Of a stretch of DNA of 64,000 nucleotides, positions 43,610 through 50,799 are shown piece by piece. Position 1 is the first letter of the stretch. The number at the start of each line of letters is the position of its first letter. Origin of the DNA: a virus; IMG/VR virus record IMGVR_UViG_3300028393_000035, positions 33,492-97,491 of that record; one strand, given 5' to 3'. The position numbers and the translations under genes were made by a program. The notes beneath the pieces are model-generated. The model ran no database searches, had not been told where the DNA came from, and saw nothing but the letters and a program-made list of their open reading frames with translations.

Positions 43610-45577
43610 CTATGACGTAGGTACTACATGTTCAAATACTAAGGTAACTGATAGATTTTTAGGTGTGCCGGAAATACCGTAGATGTAAAGTGATATTTCA
43701 TCTTCGTCGGCCATTGATTTAGGAAGATTTAAAGTTGAAGATTGTTTAGTAGTAGTCGCGGTTAAATAGTTTGGACTTAAAGGATTTCCTGAAGTCGCTG
43801 GAGAAATTTGCGTACCATTTTGATTAATCCAAAATTGAACGCCCGTCCCAGACGCAATTTTATAAATAATTTTTACAAGATTAAACGTTGTTTGATTTAC
43901 GGTTTTGGATACAAAAAACGAAGGAATTGCAAGCCCAGTGATAGGATCGCTAGTTATAATGTTACCTTGAATAGCGAAACTTTGAGTAGTTCTGAATGTA
44001 TGCGTATGAGTGCTTAGAGAATAATCCGTGTCTGCGCGAGTTGCGATTGTCCCTAATCCCAAATTAGTTCTTGCACCAGAGGCAGTGGTCGCGTTAGTTC
44101 CGCCATTAGTAATAGGAAGCGCATTAATAACTTTAGAAGTCAAATCTATACCGCCGCTTAACATCGCGTTGGTGATCGCGCCAGTATTAATGTATAGTCC
44201 CGTTGTAGGATCGATTGTGATTCCGGAACCAGCTTTGACCTCAAGGCCGCTGCTCGTTGCCGTTAAAGCCTTGGCAGAGTTATAATTAACGCTAATTCCA
44301 AACGAGCCTACTGTAATAGTTGGATTTGTTGGATTGGCAACAACAGTCAAACCAGACCCATTATCTAATCCGCTAATTGTGGCTAGTTTAGTAGAAATCG
44401 ATCCGCCGCTAATGCTGATGCCATTTCCGGGCGTTAGAGTAACGCTGGAAAATTTATTAAATGAAATTGGCGTTGAATCAATCGTTTCAGTTCCGACATT
44501 ATCGACACTTGCAAACCAAGCCGTACTTGCAAGCGTAGAACCTTTATCGACAAAAACATACGCTCCAACAACATTCTTCTTCCAGTCGGCGTTAGTAGAT
44601 CCGGACATGTCGGTTGCTCTTGTCCAAGACCCTGAGACTGCGACATAAATACCATTTTGCGTTTTATCAGTTTGATCTTTGACGAGAATTCTGTCCACTC
44701 CGGCAATTAGTGAAGATGAACTATCAAGATTTGTTTGAGTAGAGGTGCCACTTAAATTGATGTTACCGGTAGTCGTATATGCAACCGAAGTGTGAACATT
44801 TAGTCCAACCGCAACTCTGTCAACGTATCGTTTATTGACGGCATAATCTCCGGTTGCAGTTTCGGTAATATCTAAAAGATTAGTAATCTTGTGATTATTC
44901 ATTGAAAGATCGTTGTCAATCAATGTGTGAGTATGATTTGCCGTAGCCGCTCCAATATCTGATGGGGCAATCGCATCCGCTCCGCCTGTTGCATGAGTAG
45001 ATTTATGGGCAGTAGGCGTCCGAGAGTTTGAAAGTCTAGAATCAGAGGTTATTACCGCCGTTCCAGTAATTGCAGAAGTAGGAAGTCCGCCGGAAACTAT
45101 CTTTGCACTTGTAACGGATCCGTCAGTTGGTACTCTTTGATTAGTCAGCCTTGAGTCTGAGAGAGGAACATAGGTTGACGCAGCAGTAGTTGTGTCTAAC
45201 TTTTGATTTAAAACCGCCTGAGTTGCTGTAGAAATAGGTTTATCTACATCCGACGTATTATTTACATTATTAATATTTAAATTTAATTTGGCCTCTGGAA
45301 CAGAAACAATGTCTGATAAATTTAAATTAGTTTGTAAGGCTCCGGCAATTCTAGAGTCGTTGTAAGCGGCAACGCCATTTGGACCAACTGTAATTCCTAA
45401 AACCGGATTAGTCGCAGTTCCAGAGTTAATGATTGGAGGAGTAACGCCAGCAACCCAAGAAATAGCGGTAGTTCCGCTAATTGCTACTGCGGTTTTCTGA
45501 CCGTCAGTATGCAGAGACAGTCCTTGCGACTCTTCAACAAGGAGAATCTTTTTAGTGCCGTCTACCTCTAGGTTCAT
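43610..45577 (-). CDS. Tail fibre protein
   Basis: A 655-residue protein. Residues about 1-60 hold a strand region (KKILLVEESQGLSLHTDGQKTAVAI cut here by length limits; see GQKTAVAISG). Then HKITNLLDITETATGDYAVNKRYVD and ILVKDQTDKTQNGIYV are shared with the 474-residue fibre. The C-terminal about 110 residues form a beta-domain (KTVNQTTFNLVKI, LNLPKSMADEDEISLYIYG) likely to be the receptor end. Its ATG overlaps the adaptor-like gene stop (ATGA). Confidence 0.72.
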   Translation of the reverse strand: MNLEVDGTKKILLVEESQGLSLHTDGQKTAVAISGTTAISWVAGVTPPIINSGTATNPVLGITVGPNGVAAYNDSRIAGALQTNLNLSDIVSVPEAKLNLNINNVNNTSDVDKPISTATQAVLNQKLDTTTAASTYVPLSDSRLTNQRVPTDGSVTSAKIVSGGLPTSAITGTAVITSDSRLSNSRTPTAHKSTHATGGADAIAPSDIGAATANHTHTLIDNDLSMNNHKITNLLDITETATGDYAVNKRYVDRVAVGLNVHTSVAYTTTGNINLSGTSTQTNLDSSSSLIAGVDRILVKDQTDKTQNGIYVAVSGSWTRATDMSGSTNADWKKNVVGAYVFVDKGSTLASTAWFASVDNVGTETIDSTPISFNKFSSVTLTPGNGISISGGSISTKLATISGLDNGSGLTVVANPTNPTITVGSFGISVNYNSAKALTATSSGLEVKAGSGITIDPTTGLYINTGAITNAMLSGGIDLTSKVINALPITNGGTNATTASGARTNLGLGTIATRADTDYSLSTHTHTFRTTQSFAIQGNIITSDPITGLAIPSFFVSKTVNQTTFNLVKIIYKIASGTGVQFWINQNGTQISPATSGNPLSPNYLTATTTKQSSTLNLPKSMADEDEISLYIYGISGTPKNLSVTLVFEHVVPTS

Positions 45578-45963
45578 ACGCCATTAACCTTAATCCCTCC
45601 ATAAAGTAGGGCGTCGGTAACTCCACTAGCGTCAGTGATTGTTAAATCATATACTGCGGTCTTCCAATTAATGATTTTAGTAAAATTAGCCTCAATTTTA
45701 AGCTTTATTTGTCCGGTGCTACTAGAGTCAACAGGTAATTCAATGCTACATCCATCGTCAGATGGATTTGGATTATTGCCAGTTGCCAAAGTTAAATATA
45801 TATTTGTATCATCATTAGGTTTTTGCCTAATGATCATTTCGGCAGTGTATCCAGTAAGATTGCGAGGTTGAGTTCGATCTATTGTTTCATACAATGTCAA
45901 AACTTCAAAGAATGTAGCACCTTTCCAAATAGTAAAAGTGTGCTTATCAGGAATAACGGTCAT
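45574..45963 (-). CDS. Fibre adaptor-like protein
   Basis: A 129-residue protein with a pattern common to small phage fibre-attachment or BppU-N-like domains: FTIWKGATFFEVLTLYE, NLTGYTAEMIIRQKP, SSTGQIKLKIEANFT, AVYDLTITDASG. It is the first gene of the fibre module and overlaps the following fibre by 4 nt. I infer that it joins fibres to the virion. Confidence 0.6.
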   Translation of the reverse strand: MTVIPDKHTFTIWKGATFFEVLTLYETIDRTQPRNLTGYTAEMIIRQKPNDDTNIYLTLATGNNPNPSDDGCSIELPVDSSSTGQIKLKIEANFTKIINWKTAVYDLTITDASGVTDALLYGGIKVNGV

Positions 45964-45994
45964 GGTAATAATTACAGTTCGTTAAAGCTATAAA

Positions 45995-46054
45995 CTACAG
46001 CCCGATATCTTCAGGCTCAATGATAATATCTTCAATATCTAAATCAATATTCAT
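45995..46054 (-). CDS. Possible 19-residue acidic microprotein
   Basis: An ATG overlapping the stop of the 782-residue gene (TAATG) opens a 19-codon frame rich in Ile, Asp and Glu. Coupling is possible, but the size makes chance likely. No function is proposed. Confidence 0.25.
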   Translation of the reverse strand: MNIDLDIEDIIIEPEDIGL

Positions 46055-48402
46055 TAATTAGCTGCCTCCCTTCCTACTTCTGGATTCAATGCCCAAATCT
46101 CTGGTGTGTTAAGCGGGCCGTCCCCAAGTGCCAAAGATTCAATAAGATGTTGCATATGCCTTTGACCGGGACGACCAACAACCTTGTTCTTAGTATCAGG
46201 ATGATGATAAAAAGGCATTAGCATACTAGAGAATGCAGCATCGGCTTTCTTTCTAAAAGGAATAGCGTCCTTAGGATTAGATACACCCTCAAGTCTATCC
46301 CATTGCTTGCCAATTTGCTTGCGCACATCTTTAGTGTCATTAAACCAACTTGGAATAATTGGTTTCTCTGATTTCTTTGATCGATTATCCCAATCAATGC
46401 CGTCATGAGGAACGGGAAGGAGAACGTGCAGGTGATCTTTTGAAGGATGATGACCGGGCATGTGCCTCATAAGATTTTTCAGCCCTCTAGAAAACTGACC
46501 AAGAGGAAGGTGTCCATATCCAGAGGCATCTCTGGCGCCCTGTAATTGACGTTCAGCCTTAAAGTAATCCCTTATTCCCATATCATCTTTTTTATGCCCA
46601 AGAGCCTTTAGAACGTCTGAGTTAATTGACCCAAGTTGGCTTGTATGAGGCGCAAGGAAAAACCAAGCTTCGTCAACTTGATTTGGCTCCATGTCATCAG
46701 TAAAAAATTGTTTCATGAATGAAGATCTAAAGTGATGACCTCTGCCGCCCTGACTAATATCCTCAAGTGCAATTTGAACGATGTCTTTAATGTTCTTGCC
46801 AATGTCAGCGATTGGTTTTACCTGATGAGCAAGCGGCGGAGAATAGATGGCTGAATCAGGATGCTTAGATTCAAAAAACATCTTTTCATTACCAAAATCA
46901 TAATCCTGATTGACCTTGGCATTAGTCATGCGCTTAAGTCTTTTGATAAGGCGCTTAGTTGCCTCACGATGAATGTCATCTGAAGTAGCATCTTCGCCAA
47001 GCTTCTTTTTAGCTTCGCGCTCTTCTTCTGCCTTCATATTTAAAAGATGGTAATCTGCTAAATCGCTAATTTGATTATGCCTTAGTCCGCCACCAATGTT
47101 TTGAATATGACGCTTAAATGGCATCATATAAGGATCAAGTTCTTTATTTGCCTGCAAGTAGCCGCGAGCATTATTGTGTGTATCGCGGGCGTGTGTGAGA
47201 GCATTCCAAATGCGAGCAGGGTCGTCTACTGAGCCGGGAAGATGATGAATTGCCTGATAGTGCTGACCATGACCACGCTCATGCTTACCGGGTTTCAAAA
47301 ATACATTAGCAAAAGCATTACTAACAGCTTGCTCACGGCTTGCATCATCTAATTCATGCCAATTAGATTTAATGCCGTTGGTCATATCAGTGAGACCGCG
47401 AGCATTAAGTGGATCAACCATTTCACCATCGGCATTACGAATGCGATGCCAATTATAAGCATTATTCTCTGCTGGAATAATGCCAGTTTCATAACCGTCA
47501 TTTGGATCAATTAAATTATCAAATGATGAACGTTTATCAAAGTTTGCATCATTAGGAATTTTAGCCATAGGGCCGGGGACAATGGTTTGTGAAGGATGAA
47601 CCGGATGATGATAAGGCTCAGGTGCTTCAGGGTTGTCAAAAATCTTTAGGAATGCAATCTTCTGCTGAGAGTAAGATCCGTAATAAGAATTAAATGCACC
47701 CTGACCAATGACTTCAGTAAACAATGCCTTTTGAGCAGTATAAGTCAGTAGTGGGGCGTGTGCTTGAAATGCCCTGTTAATACCAAACCAAGACCAATCG
47801 CCGCCAGAGGCACCGTGACCTAGAATGTCATGAGCAATACGAAAATCTATAACTTGGTTAATGCTCCAAAGGGGATGAGAAGCATTGGCCCTTGAAACAG
47901 TGAAATGACCCTTTTGAGTAATATCTTCGGCCATCTCTGAAAAAGTTTTATAAGGAAGTGGATCATCAGTAATTTCAATCTCAATCTCGCCTTGAATGAT
48001 CTCTACACGACGACGACAATCCTCTGCAAGTTCAGTCCAAGCAGAAGCTGCTTTCTTGTCATACATTTTAGCGTCAGCGTATTCATGCGCAATGGCTTCT
48101 TGAAGATCAATGTATGAATCGTGCCAAGCTGCCGCTCTTGCGTTCATGGGCATACGAAAGCTATGAAGGCGCTGAATCATATGCAGAAGGTTGCCAGCGG
48201 CTGTCTGCTGAGTGTTGCCAGTAGCTTCTAGCTTTTCGCCATGAACACTAGTAGCTTTGACCTTATAGCCATCTTTTTTATAATCGGAAGTATTATCTAC
48301 CTCCCACCCAAGATTCTGAATCTCATTCAGAATCTCAGGCAGGGGCGTAGTAATCCCAACAAAGGCGGAAGTAACATCAATAAATTTGATGTCTTCCCAC
48401 AT
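46054..48402 (-). CDS. Large protein with HDxxGH motif (possible metal site)
   Basis: A 782-residue, mainly helical and His-rich protein. Residues about 140-260 contain HPLWSINQVIDFRIAHDILGH (His191, His196), AFQAHAPLLTYTAQK and LFTEVIGQG (Glu230). Phage proteins with an FRxxHDxxGH...TExxGQ segment are common, but I cannot name their activity. Two His spaced by four and a later Glu resemble a 2-His-1-carboxylate metal site. The rest is charged and without recognised domains. It heads the late run after MazG; its ATG overlaps the MazG stop by 1 nt. Confidence 0.6.
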   Translation of the reverse strand: MWEDIKFIDVTSAFVGITTPLPEILNEIQNLGWEVDNTSDYKKDGYKVKATSVHGEKLEATGNTQQTAAGNLLHMIQRLHSFRMPMNARAAAWHDSYIDLQEAIAHEYADAKMYDKKAASAWTELAEDCRRRVEIIQGEIEIEITDDPLPYKTFSEMAEDITQKGHFTVSRANASHPLWSINQVIDFRIAHDILGHGASGGDWSWFGINRAFQAHAPLLTYTAQKALFTEVIGQGAFNSYYGSYSQQKIAFLKIFDNPEAPEPYHHPVHPSQTIVPGPMAKIPNDANFDKRSSFDNLIDPNDGYETGIIPAENNAYNWHRIRNADGEMVDPLNARGLTDMTNGIKSNWHELDDASREQAVSNAFANVFLKPGKHERGHGQHYQAIHHLPGSVDDPARIWNALTHARDTHNNARGYLQANKELDPYMMPFKRHIQNIGGGLRHNQISDLADYHLLNMKAEEEREAKKKLGEDATSDDIHREATKRLIKRLKRMTNAKVNQDYDFGNEKMFFESKHPDSAIYSPPLAHQVKPIADIGKNIKDIVQIALEDISQGGRGHHFRSSFMKQFFTDDMEPNQVDEAWFFLAPHTSQLGSINSDVLKALGHKKDDMGIRDYFKAERQLQGARDASGYGHLPLGQFSRGLKNLMRHMPGHHPSKDHLHVLLPVPHDGIDWDNRSKKSEKPIIPSWFNDTKDVRKQIGKQWDRLEGVSNPKDAIPFRKKADAAFSSMLMPFYHHPDTKNKVVGRPGQRHMQHLIESLALGDGPLNTPEIWALNPEVGREAAN

Positions 48403-48767
48403 TAGTACCTCTTACCGTGCCTATGCGGGCGCTTTTTGTTTTTCTTAATCTTTTCGGTAATTGAATTACCAATATCAAGGCCAAGACCACCAGCAAGATC
48501 AAGAGTACGAATAACAATATCCGCAAGCTCCTCTGTAAAATCCTGCTCTTGCTGTGCAGTCATGTAATTAAAGTTTGGCCCTTCAATGCCTTCATATTCC
48601 TCACGATGAACCTTAAGGGCCTCGCTCACTTCGTCCCCAATAAGGGCAAGCTTAACTGGAACAATGGCAAAAGGACTAATATCCTCAATATGCCAAAAGC
48701 CCTTCTCATCTGAAATCTCGCAAACTTCTGCGGCCAACTCATTAATCTTCTTACCTAACTTTGACAT
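48402..48767 (-). CDS. MazG-like nucleotide pyrophosphohydrolase
   Basis: A 121-residue all-helical protein with KLALIGDEVSEALKVHREE and EELADIVIRTLDLAGGLGLD, then ITEKIKKNKKRPHRHGKRY. These give the EXXE and EXXD-type metal-binding helices and the basic end of MazG-like NTP pyrophosphatases. They hydrolyse (d)NTPs, or in some phages (p)ppGpp, in the cytoplasm. Start and stop overlap the neighbouring genes by 1 nt each. Confidence 0.85.
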   Translation of the reverse strand: MSKLGKKINELAAEVCEISDEKGFWHIEDISPFAIVPVKLALIGDEVSEALKVHREEYEGIEGPNFNYMTAQQEQDFTEELADIVIRTLDLAGGLGLDIGNSITEKIKKNKKRPHRHGKRY

Positions 48768-49057
48768 TACATTCCTTCCATGGGCACGGGTTGCCCATAG
48801 TGTAGCTGATTAAAATTAAAATCATCCGGGGCAATTGGCTCCGAATCATCGCCCCTAAGGGCATCCATTACTTTACGAACCAAATAGGGATCATCAACAG
48901 CATCATGATCCTTATCTGTCAGTCTCCATCCTCCATCAATACGATAAACATAACCTTGTTGATCGCATTCTTGATTGCCATCAATATAAGCCTCATCCAT
49001 ATAAGGATCATAGGCCCAATGATGGTAAATCTTGTGCTGTTCAGGAATTTCCTTCAT
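48767..49057 (-). CDS. Hypothetical acidic protein (96 aa)
   Basis: An acidic 96-residue protein rich in Asp and Tyr (HHWAYDPYMDEAYIDG, VDDPYLVRKVMDALRGDD). No motif is recognised. It starts 1 nt after the zinc-ribbon gene and is coupled to MazG (TAATG), so it belongs to the same operon. Confidence 0.7.
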   Translation of the reverse strand: MKEIPEQHKIYHHWAYDPYMDEAYIDGNQECDQQGYVYRIDGGWRLTDKDHDAVDDPYLVRKVMDALRGDDSEPIAPDDFNFNQLHYGQPVPMEGM

Positions 49058-49058
49058 A

Positions 49059-49283
49059 CTAATTATTTGCTAGCTTTTCAGCCTTTTCATAATTAGCAAG
49101 AGCAAGATGACGAAGACCTGTTGAATTAATTACTTCATCAAACATCTTACCACATGATTCGCACTTGTAATAGTACTTATGAGTAGTAAGAACATAATCA
49201 TACTTTTTACTTGAATAAACTTCATTAGAGTGCGGCGTTAAATCCTCGCCGCACTCTAGACAACAAAACTTGCCATTAGACAT
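49059..49283 (-). CDS. Zinc-ribbon protein (74 aa)
   Basis: Two Cys pairs, CCLECGEDL near the start and YKCESCGKMF near residue 42, form a probable Cys4 zinc ribbon, followed by a helix (LALANYEKAEKLA). Such small proteins often bind DNA or RNA. Function unknown. Confidence 0.72.
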   Translation of the reverse strand: MSNGKFCCLECGEDLTPHSNEVYSSKKYDYVLTTHKYYYKCESCGKMFDEVINSTGLRHLALANYEKAEKLANN

Positions 49284-49284
49284 A

Positions 49285-49437
49285 TTAACTCGCTATTAGT
49301 TGTGATTCTAATACGTATTTGTAACTGTGAAAGTCTTTTGAACCGCAATTTTGACAAACGGCAACGCCATCTCTAATTTTTAGTCCGCAATCTCCACAAT
49401 TAACAATTTTAATTGACTTAGGAGGATGCTTGGGCAT
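49285..49437 (-). CDS. Zinc-ribbon protein (50 aa)
   Basis: I take the ATG at 49437 (MPKHPPKSIK); the frame stays open upstream only as a shadow of the previous gene, which it overlaps by 20 nt. NCGDCGLKIRDG and VCQNCGSKDF form a Cys4 ribbon. No other feature is seen. Confidence 0.65.
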   Translation of the reverse strand: MPKHPPKSIKIVNCGDCGLKIRDGVAVCQNCGSKDFHSYKYVLESQLIAS

Positions 49438-49732
49438 TTGGATCAACCGGCGCAACTGGCGCTGGGTCTGGAGTTGGAGCAGGAGGATTATCAATAGCAT
49501 CTACGATGTCTTGAGCCTCCTTAGAAAACTTAGTCCTAGCCTCCGCAACCCGGCGAATAAAGTCAACCTGAGTTTCAGTAGAAACGTCTACCGATCCGCT
49601 ATTGGGATCAGATAGATCGGCTACCTGCTGCTCAAGATTAGCAATGCGCTGATAGGCGATTGAAAGATCCTGAGCCTTAGCCTCATTCTGAAGCTCAAGC
49701 GACCTTAGGATTGATCGGATTTCGTTATCCAT
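49418..49732 (-). CDS. Coiled-coil protein with Pro-rich tail
   Basis: A 104-residue protein. Residues 1-42 look like a coiled coil (LELQNEAKAQDLSIAYQ, IANLEQQVADL), 50-80 form another helix, and the end is Pro/Ala-rich. It is coupled to the upstream gene: their start and stop overlap by 1 nt. Function unknown. Confidence 0.68.
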   Translation of the reverse strand: MDNEIRSILRSLELQNEAKAQDLSIAYQRIANLEQQVADLSDPNSGSVDVSTETQVDFIRRVAEARTKFSKEAQDIVDAIDNPPAPTPDPAPVAPVDPNAQASS

Positions 49733-50043
49733 TACTTCTTGATCTCCTCAATAGTCTTAGCAACCTTGTCAACCTCGTCCTGACTTGTAGGGACAACGAT
49801 GTTAGAGCCTTCTGGAAGCTCGTTAGCTGCATCAGTAGCCTTCTGGAAAAACTCCAGAGCCTGACTACGAGTAAGCTGGAAACGGTAGCTGCCACTGGGT
49901 ACGCGCAGGGGGTTACCATCTGGACCCTGAATTGGGAACGTCATTCCGGCAACAAAAACAAGCTCAAGAACGCCTTCCTTGCCAGCTTCTACGTCAACAT
50001 TGCCAACGCTAGCTCCTACCAATTCAATAGTTGAATCGAACAC
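49732..50043 (-). CDS. Hypothetical beta/alpha protein (103 aa)
   Basis: It starts with GTG at 50043, with AAAAGAG upstream. The first 60 residues are strand-rich (GVLELVFVAGMTFPIQG, GSYRFQLTRSQALEF) and the end is helical and acidic. It is the first gene of a minus-strand operon that ends with MazG and the large HDxxGH gene, driven by the promoter at 50090-50118. Confidence 0.68.
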   Translation of the reverse strand: MFDSTIELVGASVGNVDVEAGKEGVLELVFVAGMTFPIQGPDGNPLRVPSGSYRFQLTRSQALEFFQKATDAANELPEGSNIVVPTSQDEVDKVAKTIEEIKK

Positions 50044-50089
50044 TATATTTCTCTTTTCTTTGTTAGTTTGTACTCAACTGAGTGCGTAT

Positions 50090-50118
50090 AATGTAGCAGA
50101 TAGTTATTTGGTTTGCAA
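50090..50118 (-). promoter_or_regulatory. Minus-strand promoter sharing its -35 with a divergent promoter
   Basis: Read on the minus strand: TTGCAA (50113-50118), 17 bp, TACATT (50090-50095). It faces the gene starting at 50043. Confidence 0.55.
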
Positions 50119-50140
50119 ATCGATCAAAAGTGTGTATACT
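50113..50140 (+). promoter_or_regulatory. Plus-strand promoter sharing its -35 with a divergent promoter
   Basis: TTGCAA (50113-50118), 16 bp, TATACT (50135-50140). The -35 is a palindrome and is the same six bases used by the minus-strand promoter. A small hairpin (GTGCT/AGCAC) follows in the leader. Confidence 0.6.
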
Positions 50141-50185
50141 GACCGTGTGCTACAAAGCACTCCATATAATAAAGGAGCGATTTAA

Positions 50186-50377
50186 ATGAAAAAGAAGAAT
50201 GTTGCATTTAAAGATAAGGGTCCCAAGGATGATGGCAGCCGTTGGCTTGTCATTGGCGAGGACGGACGGCCTGTATATCAGGGCAAGGGTGTCAAGAAGT
50301 CTGATGCAGAGATGCTTGCTGGTCATCTAGTGCAATCTGCTACGCTTGAGATGATTGTACCTCCAACAGAAGGCTGA
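50186..50377 (+). CDS. Hypothetical small basic protein (63 aa)
   Basis: The SD AAAGGAG lies 8 nt before the ATG. The product has a Lys-rich start and a short strand region (RWLVIGEDGRPVYQGKG), then a helix (KKSDAEMLAGHLV). Function unknown. The next gene begins 2 nt after its stop, so they share a transcript. Confidence 0.72.
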   Translation: MKKKNVAFKDKGPKDDGSRWLVIGEDGRPVYQGKGVKKSDAEMLAGHLVQSATLEMIVPPTEG

Positions 50378-50379
50378 TA

Positions 50380-50799
50380 ATGCAAACATTTGTACCATAT
50401 GATGATTTTGAGCTTACTGCTATGACGCTTGATAATAAGCGACTTAATAAGCAGCGCATTGAGTCATTTCAAATCCTACGCGCTATTACTGATGACACTT
50501 ATGGCTGGCAGTCACATCCCGCAGTTCATATGTGGCGTGGTTATGTTGGCGGACTAGTTTCATACAGTCTTGCCATGTGTCGTGAGTGGCGCTTGCGCGA
50601 TGGTGCTGACAATACTGACCTTGAGGGTCGCATTGCAGCATTTGGTGCAGATGACAAGCTTCCAGCATGGTGGGGTGATGAGCGTGTGCATGAATCGCAC
50701 CGCTCTAACCTCTACCATAAGGAACCATCTTGGTATGATCAGTTCTGGACTAATTTGCCAGAGCTACCATACTTTTGGCCTACTAAAGAAGGTTACTGA
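50380..50799 (+). CDS. MSMEG_6728-type protein related to pyrimidine-dimer DNA glycosylase
   Basis: A 139-residue protein with the family pattern MQTFVPYDDF...LDNKRLNKQRIES, HPAVHMWRGYVGGL and a C-terminal WWGDERVHESHRSNL. These proteins belong to the fold group of T4 endonuclease V, which removes UV dimers, but the exact activity of the MSMEG_6728 group is not established. Its last 7 bases overlap the end of the convergent 983-residue gene. Confidence 0.78.
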   Translation: MQTFVPYDDFELTAMTLDNKRLNKQRIESFQILRAITDDTYGWQSHPAVHMWRGYVGGLVSYSLAMCREWRLRDGADNTDLEGRIAAFGADDKLPAWWGDERVHESHRSNLYHKEPSWYDQFWTNLPELPYFWPTKEGY

